A DNA stretch of 64,000 bases from Afipia sp. (GTDB taxonomy: Bacteria > Pseudomonadota > Alphaproteobacteria > Rhizobiales > Xanthobacteraceae): the NCBI GenBank assembly GCA_024508675.1, contig JANINQ010000006.1:248001-312000 (forward strand), given 5' to 3'. Every line of letters starts with the position of its first letter. The stretch's first letter is position 1. Position numbers and translations under genes: made by a program. The notes under the pieces were generated by a model, which saw nothing but the letters and a program-made list of their open reading frames with translations, searched no databases and was not told the DNA's origin. Of the stretch, positions 1 through 8,133 are shown in pieces.

Positions 1-629
1 TCGCCGAGATTGACGATCAGGGACTCCCGCGACCGATCCGCACGCGAAACGAGTGTCGAGGCGCAATCGAGCAACCGCTCGATCGCAATCTTGAGATCGT
101 AATCGGCTCCGGTTTGCGGTTTCCACGACAGCATGCCGAGGTGCGGATCGGCGATCGGATAGACCGACAAGAGATCGCGATCGACACGCCGAGGCGGCGG
201 CACGAGTTGCGAGCGGCCGCGATAATTTGCGAACACGTCGCCGAACACCTTGACGAGATCGGTGACAGCGCCCTCGGCCTTTGTCTTGATCCATTTTTGC
301 CGGACAAGGCCCTCGCCATCGACGTATGCGGAAACGCCTTTGAGGATTTGACCCGGCGGCATTTCAAAGGCGGCACCGCTCGCCTTATGTTGCGTGATCC
401 AGTCGCCCTCTTTGTTGCCGGCCGCATCGCGCTTTGTCGTCGTTCTCTTGATCTCATATCCCGGCAAGACCGGATCGAAATCGAGCATGCCGCGCTCGGC
501 GGCACGCCGCAGATGCGAGTGGAATGTCGTTTTCGGCATGCCGGCGGCATTTGCCGCCTTTCGCTCGGTGCCGTGCGCCTTGTAGAAGCTCGCGGCCCGG
601 CGCGCCATTTCGTCGGTGATCGTCGCCAA
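1..629 (-). CDS. phage metallophosphoesterase with N-terminal HTH (partial, runs off left edge)
   Basis: Only the N-terminal ~209 codons are in the window. Residues ~1-55 look like a helix-turn-helix segment (KAANAAGMPKTTFHSHLRRA), and from ~165 a calcineurin-like phosphoesterase core begins with YPIADPHLGM (metal-ligand D-x-H) and reaches VNLGD (second ligand) at the window edge. The start chosen is TTG at 629 with GAGGA nine bases upstream, just after the previous gene's stop; ATG at 608 is the alternative. It is the last visible gene of the late operon, beyond the lysis genes. Proteins of this architecture occur in many tailed phages, but their substrate is not established. The frame was read by hand; longer ORFs in other frames here are shadows. 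Confidence 0.7.
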   Translation of the reverse strand, partial: MATITDEMARRAASFYKAHGTERKAANAAGMPKTTFHSHLRRAAERGMLDFDPVLPGYEIKRTTTKRDAAGNKEGDWITQHKASGAAFEMPPGQILKGVSAYVDGEGLVRQKWIKTKAEGAVTDLVKVFGDVFANYRGRSQLVPPPRRVDRDLLSVYPIADPHLGMLSWKPQTGADYDLKIAIERLLDCASTLVSRADRSRESLIVNLG

Positions 630-630
630 T

Positions 631-984
631 TTATGAAATCCTCAGAACACGCCACACGAACGCCTTTAGGTCCGCCGCGTAAGACTTGAAAAGAAACCCG
701 ACGAGCAAGATGCCGCCAGAGAGAATGAGCGTTGCGCCGGCGAGCGTCTTGGCCGAGTTTTCAACAATCGGCTCCATCCGATCGACGCGCTTTTTGAGCG
801 CCTTCACTTCGCCGACACCCGCCGAGAGCGATTTCAATTCCTCGCGAACGCCCTTGCGATACTCCGCGCTCGCCTCGCGATCGGCGGCCGCTTGCTCGCG
901 GTCGCGATTAACTTCCGCGATATGGGCTTTGAGAGCCGCGCCGAGTTGGCCGATCTCGAAACTTACAGGATCAATTCCGCTCAT
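631..984 (-). CDS. small phage membrane protein with coiled-coil
   Basis: A 117-residue protein. Residues ~15-75 are charged and heptad-like (AEVNRDREQAAADREASAEY), then one hydrophobic segment near the C-terminus (LAGATLILSGGILLVGFLF) and a short basic tail. It resembles DUF1515-type phage proteins that sit near lysis genes, but I cannot assign a function. The start is ATG at 984, which shares one base with the stop of the Rz1-like gene (TGATG), so translation is probably coupled. Roles in lysis timing or membrane anchoring are possible. Confidence 0.6.
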   Translation of the reverse strand: MSGIDPVSFEIGQLGAALKAHIAEVNRDREQAAADREASAEYRKGVREELKSLSAGVGEVKALKKRVDRMEPIVENSAKTLAGATLILSGGILLVGFLFKSYAADLKAFVWRVLRIS

Positions 985-1286
985 CAGCGCACCGCCCCGC
1001 GCGCGAGGCGATCTCGCTGATTGGATTGACACTCGCGCGTCGCATCGAGATTGGCATTTGCCGCGCCGATCGCGCCCGCCATGCGGCCGAGCGCGGCTTG
1101 ACGGCGCAGCCCGGTGACATCAGGGAGATCGACGTTTTCCGCCAACTCCTCGCACTCTCTGCCAAGCTGATAGCTTGGCTTGCTTGGGGACCCTTTCGGC
1201 AATTGCCCGCAACTCACGTTGCTCATCGCGAGTAACACGATCAGGGCAAACAGGATTTTCGGGAATACTTGCGAGACGCGATTCAT
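984..1286 (-). CDS. Rz1-like outer-membrane spanin lipoprotein
   Basis: A 100-residue protein beginning MNRVSQVFPKILFALIVLLA, a signal peptide, then SNVSCGQLPKG with a cysteine placed as a lipidation site; the lipobox (N-V-S-C) is weak. The mature part is short, with PKGSPSKP directly after the cysteine as in Rz1 proteins. The first ~55 codons lie inside the 3' part of the upstream Rz-like gene in another frame, the classical Rz/Rz1 overlap. Expected role: outer-membrane half of the spanin complex in the final step of lysis. The assignment rests on position, overlap and signal, not on sequence similarity. Confidence 0.6.
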   Translation of the reverse strand: MNRVSQVFPKILFALIVLLAMSNVSCGQLPKGSPSKPSYQLGRECEELAENVDLPDVTGLRRQAALGRMAGAIGAANANLDATRECQSNQRDRLARGAVR

Positions 1287-1638
1287 AATCAGCAACCCTT
1301 GCGGAAATCTCGGAAACTCGGCCGCGCAATTCACCGGCAATGCGGGCTTTGTCATCGGCCGTTTGCCGGAGATTGTTTAACTGGACATCCGCAAACGTGA
1401 GATCGGTGCGGAGTTGATTGATTTCGGCCCGCATATCGGCCGCACGGCGATCGAGGAGCGCGCAGAGCAAGCCGAACGTCAGAAATGCGACGAGCTTGGC
1501 AACCCGCACATAAGGCCCGATCACCGGAACGAATTTGAGGAGCGGCACATAACCGACGACGAGCGCCGCCAGCAACACGCCGGCGATCGCCATCAACGCG
1601 ACGTGCGATGTGGCGATCGACCAAAACAGACTATCCAT
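1120..1638 (-). CDS. Rz-like inner-membrane spanin
   Basis: A 172-residue protein with N-terminal membrane segments (~12-32, ~35-60) followed by a periplasmic coiled coil (AEINQLRTDLTFADVQLNNL and the next ~40 residues) and a basic C-terminal tail. It directly follows the endolysin (TAATG overlap) and contains the start of the Rz1-like gene in a second frame, so it is best read as the inner-membrane spanin. Canonical Rz has a single N-terminal membrane helix; this one appears to have two or three, which is unusual. Confidence 0.6.
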   Translation of the reverse strand: MDSLFWSIATSHVALMAIAGVLLAALVVGYVPLLKFVPVIGPYVRVAKLVAFLTFGLLCALLDRRAADMRAEINQLRTDLTFADVQLNNLRQTADDKARIAGELRGRVSEISARVADYESRLASIPENPVCPDRVTRDEQRELRAIAERVPKQAKLSAWQRVRGVGGKRRSP

Positions 1639-2216
1639 TAGCGGCCCTCGACACCCTCAAGACAGAGCGCGCGCTCGCTCTTGCGGACATCACCGGGCCG
1701 GCCGGAGCGGCGAGCAATCAAGCCAGGCCGCACCACGCCGGCGCTGCGGACATACCAGCCGGCGAACGCCTCGCATGCGCCGCGCAGATCGCCGGCGTTG
1801 AGCCGAGCCATCATCGGCGATTTCAGGACCGCGCCGACGCCAGCGTTATATGCGGCGTCAACGAGGGCGCTCCACACCTTGACCGGGATCGTTCGCGGAT
1901 CGCGCGCGCCCTTGTATCCAGTCACAACGCCATCGAGATATTTCGGGAGGCTCTTTGCGATTTGCGCGTCACATTCCACTTTGGTGAACACTTGACCGGG
2001 CTTGACACCGGACGCATCGGCCGGCGTCTGCCCATAACACCACGTCAACGGGTGCCCGGTGCCGATCTTGTCATATCGCGCAACGCGATCCATGCCCTCC
2101 CATTGCGGCGTAAAATTCACATTCTGATTGATGATCGCCGCATACATCGTTGCGCCGAGCATCGCAGCCGCCGAGACACCGCCAACCGCGTGAGAGGCTT
2201 TTAGCCGAATAGCCAT
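1638..2216 (-). CDS. endolysin, GH24-type lysozyme with SAR-like N-terminus
   Basis: A 192-residue muramidase-type endolysin that would cleave peptidoglycan at the end of infection. The catalytic region is WEGMDRVARYDKIGTGHPLT, with the Glu near residue 40 and the Gly/Thr-rich loop of phage lysozymes; VWSALVDAAYNAG is the conserved helix downstream. Residues ~10-29 (AVGGVSAAAMLGATMYAAI) are weakly hydrophobic and rich in Gly/Ala, typical of a signal-anchor-release domain, so export may not need the holin. It is flanked by holin-like and Rz-like genes with one- to three-base overlaps. Confidence 0.85.
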   Translation of the reverse strand: MAIRLKASHAVGGVSAAAMLGATMYAAIINQNVNFTPQWEGMDRVARYDKIGTGHPLTWCYGQTPADASGVKPGQVFTKVECDAQIAKSLPKYLDGVVTGYKGARDPRTIPVKVWSALVDAAYNAGVGAVLKSPMMARLNAGDLRGACEAFAGWYVRSAGVVRPGLIARRSGRPGDVRKSERALCLEGVEGR

Positions 2217-2446
2217 TATTCAAATTCCTTCTGTGCCAACAGCCTCGCGCCAAACGCGGCACAACCGACGAGGCCAGCGAGTGCCGCGAACACGCCAGCC
2301 GGCATGAACTGCGGAATCCATTCAAAGGCCGTCATCACCGAAATTGCGGCCTCAATGCCGGACAAGATCGCCGCGACAATGCAAAGCCGCACAGACCACG
2401 CATGGCGCAGGACGTGCCGCCAATCCGCCTTGAGATTGAGTTTCAT
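2216..2446 (-). CDS. holin-like small membrane protein
   Basis: A 76-residue protein with two predicted membrane segments (~20-40 and ~48-70), an N-terminal basic region (LKADWRHVLRHAWSVR) and a charged C-terminus (AQKEFE). Size, topology and position immediately upstream of the endolysin fit a phage holin that triggers or completes membrane permeabilisation. The stop overlaps the endolysin start. Small membrane proteins in lysis cassettes can also be antiholins. Confidence 0.65.
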   Translation of the reverse strand: MKLNLKADWRHVLRHAWSVRLCIVAAILSGIEAAISVMTAFEWIPQFMPAGVFAALAGLVGCAAFGARLLAQKEFE

Positions 2447-2458
2447 CGTTACCCCGAT

Positions 2459-2836
2459 TTAGAGTTGCCGCAGCCGCGCGCGGCCGAGCGGCCTCACGCG
2501 ATCGCGCACGGCGTTGCCGTCGTTTCCCGAAATCATGCGGATCATTCCGCCGGCGAGGCACGCGGTGATCTCGCCGACATGGTGCGGCCACACCGCGATT
2601 AGGCCCGGCCGGCAAACGCTCGCCGGCACGCCGAGCGAAGCCCATTCGCGCGCGCGATCGAAACGACGGTCGGCAATGCCATGGCGAAGGCGAAGCCAGC
2701 ACCCACACCACGGAATCCCGGCGCAAGCCGCCGGTTGTCCATTTTCAAGCGAGAAATGTCGGCGCGGCCGCGCATCCGCGTCACCGATCAAGGCAACGCA
2801 AAGCATGGCCGCCGCCACAAGTGCGCGCGCCGTCAT
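2459..2836 (-). CDS. secreted CHAP/TIGR02594-like hydrolase
   Basis: A 125-residue protein with a signal peptide (MTARALVAAAMLCVALIGDA, cleavage after ADA). The mature part has GIPWCGCWLR (candidate catalytic Cys), RAREWASLG, VWPHHVGEIT (candidate catalytic His) and a C-terminal SGNDGNAVRDRVR. This order matches small exported CHAP-like proteins common in Bradyrhizobium, presumed cell-wall amidases or peptidases. Lying in the lysis cassette, it may be a second, periplasmic wall-degrading enzyme. The overlapping frame at 2352-2726 is a shadow. Confidence 0.6.
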   Translation of the reverse strand: MTARALVAAAMLCVALIGDADARPRRHFSLENGQPAACAGIPWCGCWLRLRHGIADRRFDRAREWASLGVPASVCRPGLIAVWPHHVGEITACLAGGMIRMISGNDGNAVRDRVRPLGRARLRQL

Positions 2837-2885
2837 GGTTGATTTTCCGGGATATGTATCGCCGACGCCGCCGGCGAACTTGAGT

Positions 2886-3389
2886 CTACGCGAAAGCCGC
2901 GTCTATCTCGGCGAAGGTCGTCAACGTGCCGGCGTCAATTGCCGCCTTGTTGATACGCTCGATCGCGAATTGCGCCGCGACGTGATCGCGGCCCGCCAAG
3001 CAAACCGCACTCATGTCGGCATTGCTCAGATCAGCCCAATCATCACCCAGGAATTTCCACGGCGACGGATCGGCGCGCAGCCCGCCGGCGATCGCAACGA
3101 ACTCGGCGAGCAATTTCGATTGTCCGCTTTCGCGATCGGTGTCGATGATATGCCCGCCCCACGCCACTCCGGCGATTTCCTTTCGCCAGCGCGCCGCAGC
3201 GTTATAGGCAATAAGCTCATCAACCGTTGGCAGCGGCGGTACCGGCGGCACATAATCCGACTCGGGAATCATCGTCAGACCATCCGGCGGATGATATTCC
3301 GCCGCCGTTCCAGCGAGAGACGCGTCAACCTCGATCGTGTTGACGTAGCCGCCGAATGAACCGAGCAACACAAAGCGATCAATTGTCAT
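2886..3389 (-). CDS. DUF4376 protein, probable tail fibre assembly/accessory protein
   Basis: A 167-residue protein; the second half (AARWRKEIAGVAWGGHIIDT, then a helical C-terminus ending TLTTFAEIDAAFA) is the DUF4376 domain usually encoded directly after tail fibre genes. The start is ATG at 3389, overlapping the fibre stop as ATGA, with AGGTGG seven bases upstream; the GTG nine bases earlier is less likely. Expected role: fibre assembly or fibre tip. Confidence 0.65.
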   Translation of the reverse strand: MTIDRFVLLGSFGGYVNTIEVDASLAGTAAEYHPPDGLTMIPESDYVPPVPPLPTVDELIAYNAAARWRKEIAGVAWGGHIIDTDRESGQSKLLAEFVAIAGGLRADPSPWKFLGDDWADLSNADMSAVCLAGRDHVAAQFAIERINKAAIDAGTLTTFAEIDAAFA

Positions 3390-4789
3390 TTGTACCACCT
3401 GATACGGAGTCCGCCCGGATTGCCGCCGGCACCATCGGTTTCGGGACCGATACTGATGTGAAATCCGGTGACGCCCGACCTGTTGAGAGAGATCGTCGAA
3501 CCATCCGCGACCATTGACCCGGTGCCGGGCGCGTTTATGTCGCCGCCGGTTGCGGTTGCGGACCCGGCGTTCGACGACGGCGCGGCACCCGCACCGCCGT
3601 TACAAGTCAACGTCGAGATCGCTTGCGTACCAGATGCAAGCGTTGAGTTGCCGCCAGAGTTTCCGCCGGCACCGTTGCTTGCCTGCGCCGCCGCCGTTGC
3701 GCCCTGCGTGTAGACAAGCGTATTGCCAGCGGTGAGGCCCGTCAGCAATTTCAGCAACGCCGCGCCGCCGCCCGGCCGGCCGTAAGTGATCAGCTTGCCG
3801 CACCCGCCCGTCGGTGCCCACATCAAAACTTCGCACTTTGTCGCGCCGGCCGGGATCGTGATCGTTTGCGAAGAACTGTAATAATTCTCCTGAAACCATC
3901 CGCCGGCACCGGCCGGAACGCCGGTGAGATTCGACGCATCAAGCGCCGGCAGCTTGCCGCCGGTTTGCACCTCGACCAACTGACCGGGCGATGTGCCGTA
4001 ATCCTTAAGTGCCGCCGTGCCGAAAGCCGGCTTTCCGGTGATCGCCGCCCATGCAACAGATGCCGCCGGCAGATTGGTCAAAAGCGATCCATCAAGCGCC
4101 GGCAGCTTTCCGCCGGCGATGACTTGCACGAGATCGCCGACAGAGGTGCCCGGATTGAGAGCCGCCGCCGTGCCGAATGTGAAACCTACCGCAGCTTGGA
4201 TTTCAGCCAGCGTGAGCCGGCCCTCGATTTTGAGCCAGTTGCCGGCATAGGTTGCGGTTGACGCTGTATCCACAACGGCGAACACGTCGTCGCCGACACT
4301 AAACGACACTCCATCGACGGTGCCGGCAACATCCACCTTGTAGAACCAGCCGGTTTTGCGCCCTACCGTACCGGGAAATGTTCCGGTCGATGCATCCCAC
4401 CCACCCTTGAACGTGAGAGCGCCGGCGACAGCGCCGGCGATGGAGTCGACGTATGATTTCGTCGCGGCGTCCTGCGCACCTGTTGGATCGGCGAGGTTTG
4501 TCACCTTGTTATTGCCAAGTGACAAAGCACCCGACATCGCATCGCCGGACTTCGCGACCGCGCCGAGCAACGCCCGAAGATCGGCGGCGGCGAGTAACGC
4601 AAGAACGGCCCGCGCGAAAGGCGTGATCGGCGTCAATGCTCCGGTAAGATCATCCTTGATGTACGGCAATGAATCCGGCGCGCTCGCGAGCGGCAACAGC
4701 GCGCCGAGCGCGCCATCAACCTCGTGCGAGTCGTCCCAATCGTTGCCGACGATCGGCCGCGCAATGCGGCGCTTGTGCTTGATTGCCAT
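3386..4789 (-). CDS. tail fibre protein with glycine-rich C-terminal domain
   Basis: A 467-residue fibre. The N-terminal ~60 residues are a likely attachment domain; LGNNKVTNLADPTGAQDAATKS at ~90-112 is the motif common in phage fibre shafts. A unit of the form G-T-A-A-L-x-x-GTS-x-G-x-LV-x-V-x-x-GGKLPALD is present twice (residues ~207-240 and ~256-290). The C-terminal ~170 residues are Gly/Ala/Ser-rich (GAGGNSGGNS) and end in a compact strand region, consistent with a glycine-rich receptor-binding tip. It is isolated from the upstream fibre gene by a terminator-like hairpin. Confidence 0.75.
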   Translation of the reverse strand: MAIKHKRRIARPIVGNDWDDSHEVDGALGALLPLASAPDSLPYIKDDLTGALTPITPFARAVLALLAAADLRALLGAVAKSGDAMSGALSLGNNKVTNLADPTGAQDAATKSYVDSIAGAVAGALTFKGGWDASTGTFPGTVGRKTGWFYKVDVAGTVDGVSFSVGDDVFAVVDTASTATYAGNWLKIEGRLTLAEIQAAVGFTFGTAAALNPGTSVGDLVQVIAGGKLPALDGSLLTNLPAASVAWAAITGKPAFGTAALKDYGTSPGQLVEVQTGGKLPALDASNLTGVPAGAGGWFQENYYSSSQTITIPAGATKCEVLMWAPTGGCGKLITYGRPGGGAALLKLLTGLTAGNTLVYTQGATAAAQASNGAGGNSGGNSTLASGTQAISTLTCNGGAGAAPSSNAGSATATGGDINAPGTGSMVADGSTISLNRSGVTGFHISIGPETDGAGGNPGGLRIRWYK

Positions 4790-4812
4790 GCGGCAACACC
4801 CCTACGATCAGA

Positions 4813-4838
4813 GATAAAAAGCCGGCCATTAGGCCGGC
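4813..4838 (-). terminator. intrinsic terminator-like hairpin inside the late operon
   Basis: On the minus strand GCCGGCC-TAAT-GGCCGGC is followed directly by TTTTTATC. It lies between two fibre-region genes and overlaps the stop of the upstream gene. Read-through or antitermination would be needed to express the downstream fibre and lysis genes from a promoter far upstream. Confidence 0.65.
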
Positions 4839-5071
4839 GCGGTGTTTGCATCCTCGACGCGCGGCGGCGGCGGTATGTAATCCTTCACCGCGCCATATTT
4901 TCCGAGAGCCGCATCCTGAAAGATCGTCCGGCCATGCGGCTCGGGATCATCGGGCGAGGCGAGAAAGCCGATCTCGCCAACAGCCAATTGCTCGAACTCA
5001 CATCGCAGAATGATGCGCGTTTTTCCCGCATCCGCCCACACGGGCGAATGCGCCTTGATCAACGTCAACAT
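4829..5071 (-). CDS. small hypothetical phage protein in the tail fibre region
   Basis: An 80-residue protein of unknown function. It has no membrane segment; the middle (ILRCEFEQLAVGEIGFLASP) looks like a small beta domain, and the C-terminus is proline-rich (DYIPPPPRVEDANTAPA). It sits between two tail fibre genes, 14 bases after the first. It may be a fibre accessory or chaperone. The reading frame is supported by operon position and by the absence of competing minus-strand frames. Confidence 0.55.
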   Translation of the reverse strand: MLTLIKAHSPVWADAGKTRIILRCEFEQLAVGEIGFLASPDDPEPHGRTIFQDAALGKYGAVKDYIPPPPRVEDANTAPA

Positions 5072-5085
5072 GATGAATCCCCCCG

Positions 5086-6243
5086 TTATGCGATGCGCTG
5101 GCAGAGCAAGATCGGCACACGCGGATAAGCAGTCGTAATGATGCTATCGAGCGAGAAAGCCGACAGAATGCGCCACGTTCCCGTGAACAACGGCGTCGCC
5201 GTTCCCGTCGGCCATCCCGCCGTCGCGCCGGCGATATTGTAAACGTAGTTGCCGAACACATAACCAAGCGACGGTTGGCGCACGATGTCATGATCCGCGA
5301 TCGGATAATAACCGTTGATGTCAGCAAAGGCCAAACCGAGCGATCCGATCGCACCCGGCGTCATGAAGTTTGGCGACGAACCGGGCAAACGATTGAGAAC
5401 GCGAAAATCCGTCCCATCGAACTCCATCAAGAGAAGGTCGCCGGCGATCGCAAAATTTGCGAAAAGCGCCGCGCCGTTCATATCCTTAAGAGCATAAGGC
5501 CCATGCCCATCCGGCGAGAACGTCGTCGCGCCCGCGATGTTGCTTGCGAGCTTGACGCTCATCAAATCGCCGGCGACAGGCGTCGCGGTATCCGGTGAAT
5601 AGTCGGCCGCGATCGCCGATGCCGTCCCGGTCGCGACAGCATACGGAACGCGGAAGCCGACTCCACCGCCGCCACCAACCGCGTCCGTATGCGACGCAAC
5701 CAACTGAAACACGGCACCATCGAACACCATTTCGGCAACGCCGGCGGCAACGATGTCATCAACGCCGAGCGCCGTTCCGTCGGGATGCTTGATCGCGACA
5801 GCACCAAGACCGTTAACGTCAATCGTGGCCGCGCCAGTCGTCGCGTGCGCGGCCTTCACGCGCACCAAGAGGCCCGCGATAAGCTCCGGCGGTGCCGGCG
5901 ACAGCGTGATCGCCAACGCATTGGCGGTTCCGGTATCGACGGCAAATGACATTTGCCCGCGTTGGATCATGTGTTGCACGGATTTGGTCAATCCGTGGTC
6001 ATCACTTCCAACCTCGGGCACAACTTTCGCCCCGCCGACCGCGAGCGAACCGTTTCCGCGCCAGAGAGATCGAAGCGCAGCGAGAATGCCATTATTGAAA
6101 CTCGCCTGAATTTCCGTCCCATCCTCAACATTCGGATTGGAACAATCCTGAAACCAAGTATCGAGAGTCGAAAACGTGCGCGAGTCCGCCGGGCGAGTCG
6201 TGACAGCATGATCCGCATTAGCGGGTCCGAGAATATCAGGCAT
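5086..6243 (-). CDS. tail fibre/tail protein with duplicated beta domain
   Basis: A 385-residue protein starting MPDILGPANADHAV at ATG 6243, overlapping the gp48 stop by eight bases. Residues ~100-185 and ~190-285 are two related units: GTANALAI...VAAGVAEMVFDGAVFQLV and GTASAIAA...IAGDLLLMEFDGTDFRVL. Each carries a conserved D-G-x-G or P-D-G-H-G turn in the middle. Such duplicated units are typical of fibre shafts. Position directly after gp48 supports a role at the baseplate/fibre junction. The long upstream extension of the open frame is a shadow of gp48. Confidence 0.7.
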   Translation of the reverse strand: MPDILGPANADHAVTTRPADSRTFSTLDTWFQDCSNPNVEDGTEIQASFNNGILAALRSLWRGNGSLAVGGAKVVPEVGSDDHGLTKSVQHMIQRGQMSFAVDTGTANALAITLSPAPPELIAGLLVRVKAAHATTGAATIDVNGLGAVAIKHPDGTALGVDDIVAAGVAEMVFDGAVFQLVASHTDAVGGGGGVGFRVPYAVATGTASAIAADYSPDTATPVAGDLMSVKLASNIAGATTFSPDGHGPYALKDMNGAALFANFAIAGDLLLMEFDGTDFRVLNRLPGSSPNFMTPGAIGSLGLAFADINGYYPIADHDIVRQPSLGYVFGNYVYNIAGATAGWPTGTATPLFTGTWRILSAFSLDSIITTAYPRVPILLCQRIA

Positions 6244-6988
6244 ATTGATGCACCTCGTATTGAATGAGAATTTCGGCGTGAACCACGCGCGACATGAGGC
6301 ATTCGAGTGGCGCGATCTCGATCGCAGTCGGATCGAACGCACAAGAGAGCCGCCGTCCGGCGCGAAAAGCGCCTGTGCGCGGCTTGCGCCGCCGCAAGCC
6401 GCTAGAGACGTAGGCCGGGCTTGCCGCCATATCGACGCGAACGCGCAACAGCGACGGCCAACGCCGAGAACCAACACGAGCGCAGCCGGTGCGCGCGAAG
6501 CGCGCGCCTGTGCGCGTCCCGCATCGGATCAACTCGTCGCAAGAGATCGACCAGCCAGCGCGCGCCGCAACCTCGGCATAATACTCGCAACGCGTTCCGC
6601 CGATCGCCGCAACCTTTGCGCAGAGATCAGGAAACGGGTCACACGGATCGGGCAACGCGTATTCCGCCATCCAAAGATCATGCGTCTCGGCGTGCGTAGC
6701 GCACCAAAACTCTAGCCGAAGATCACAAAGCCGCTGATTGACAAATGCAAACACATCGGCGACGGCTTGCCAGAATTTTCGCAGCGTTGAGCCGCGCCGC
6801 GATCTTGTTGCAAAATCGTCCGACGAGAAGTCATCCGGCGAGAACTCAGCAACGATCTCGGCTACAGGACCGCCCTCGTTTGACTGCCACGCTCGGCCGC
6901 GCGGCAAAAGCGCGAGTGCAGATTCCAACACCTCGGCCGGCGACGGACACCGCAGAGGTGCCGGCCGCGCCGCTTCACATTCAGCCAT
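6236..6988 (-). CDS. Mu gp48-like baseplate protein (DUF2313)
   Basis: A 250-residue protein with the DUF2313 pattern near the N-terminus (LLPRGRAWQ, then FWQAVADVFAFVNQRLCDL and E-x-x-DLW-x-AEYALPDPCD). It belongs to the Mu gp48/YmfQ baseplate family and follows the gp47 homologue, the order seen in Mu. The C-terminal third is Arg-rich and poorly conserved. Confidence 0.85.
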   Translation of the reverse strand: MAECEAARPAPLRCPSPAEVLESALALLPRGRAWQSNEGGPVAEIVAEFSPDDFSSDDFATRSRRGSTLRKFWQAVADVFAFVNQRLCDLRLEFWCATHAETHDLWMAEYALPDPCDPFPDLCAKVAAIGGTRCEYYAEVAARAGWSISCDELIRCGTRTGARFARTGCARVGSRRWPSLLRVRVDMAASPAYVSSGLRRRKPRTGAFRAGRRLSCAFDPTAIEIAPLECLMSRVVHAEILIQYEVHQYA

Positions 6989-7002
6989 AACGGAATCGTC
7001 CT

Positions 7003-8133
7003 TTAGACGAATGACAGATTTCCGAGCGTCGGCAACTCGCCAACCTCAAGCGAAATATCGGCAGACGGCGAAACAAGCGCATGGCGCTCCTCGCCGGTGG
7101 CGTTTGCGATTGCCTGCCAAATCCACGAGCGAGAGAACGCCGCCGGCGACGCGAGATAAGGCATCCCGCCGATCGCCGTATCGGAGCCGGCGACGCGCGA
7201 GAGCCGCAGGAATGCCGAGCGCAACTCGGCGGCGATCGCGGTTTGAACGGCCGATGTATTCGGCGACAATCCAGAAATTGTGACATCGATCGGCCGCGCC
7301 GACGCGCGAGAAACGGTTACCGCCGCCCCCGCCGGCCGCACCGTCTCGATGTAATCGGCAACACGCGCGACATTCGCATCATCAGGCACACCGTCGGAGA
7401 ATAGATCATCCATCAACGGAAACACGCGCACCGTGCCGACACCGGCCCAAAGCCGCTCCACATAAACGCGGGTCACGCCGGACACTTCCGACGCCCATAG
7501 AACATAGTCGGCCGCCGAGCCGCCATGCGGCGGATTGCGCTTGCGAAACAGGATTCGGCCCCGGAATGTGCTCAGATCGCTTGTGAACGGCGCACCGTCC
7601 CGCTCGACATCAAAGCCGCCGGCGATGGCGGCGCTCGAAACCTCGGCCGTTGCCGTATCATCACCGGCAACACCGGATACAATTTCGAGCGGCGTACCAG
7701 CGAGAGAGGAGGTTTTGATGCCGTCGCTTGTGGCGATCACCTCGATTTCGAGTGTGCCCGCGCCGGGCAATGATCCGCCATTAATCGCCCGATACTCAAT
7801 GCCATCGAGCCGCCGGAAGATTGCAGCGACATCGATCGCAACCGCGCTCGACGCCGTGACCGTGACGAACCCGCGCGCCGGCGCAGCCGGCTTGCGAGCA
7901 AGCCCCACCTCCTCGCCGTGTAAGTCCAGGTTTTCGCCGTCGGCGGTGAGCGCAAACTTTTGCCGCTGAATATAATCGGCAAATCCGAAAACCTCGTGCG
8001 TCATGCCGGCGATAACCTTCGCCGTCGGATTGATGTTGTTCGGCCAAATCCAAGCATCAGAGCCGGGAAGATTGACCCGAAAGCGGGATCGAGCACGCTC
8101 GACCAAATCCTTAAGCGATGGAATTGCGAACAT
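7003..8133 (-). CDS. baseplate J/gp47-like protein
   Basis: A 376-residue baseplate J family protein (Mu gp47, P2 gpJ), a structural wedge of the contractile tail baseplate. The N-terminus reads FAIPSLKDLVERARSRFR; DADNI-like and beta-rich segments follow, with LLFSDGVPDDANVARVADYI as the conserved helix before the C-terminal domain. The ATG at 8133 shares one base with the gp46 stop. Supported by gene order gp45-gp46-gp47-gp48. Confidence 0.9.
   Translation of the reverse strand: MFAIPSLKDLVERARSRFRVNLPGSDAWIWPNNINPTAKVIAGMTHEVFGFADYIQRQKFALTADGENLDLHGEEVGLARKPAAPARGFVTVTASSAVAIDVAAIFRRLDGIEYRAINGGSLPGAGTLEIEVIATSDGIKTSSLAGTPLEIVSGVAGDDTATAEVSSAAIAGGFDVERDGAPFTSDLSTFRGRILFRKRNPPHGGSAADYVLWASEVSGVTRVYVERLWAGVGTVRVFPLMDDLFSDGVPDDANVARVADYIETVRPAGAAVTVSRASARPIDVTISGLSPNTSAVQTAIAAELRSAFLRLSRVAGSDTAIGGMPYLASPAAFSRSWIWQAIANATGEERHALVSPSADISLEVGELPTLGNLSFV

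Noticed and set aside
3386-4789. Repeated segments in the tail fibre as a possible CRISPR array
   Set aside because: The repeats are protein-coding, of unequal spacing and only two copies; no CRISPR array or cas gene is visible in the window.
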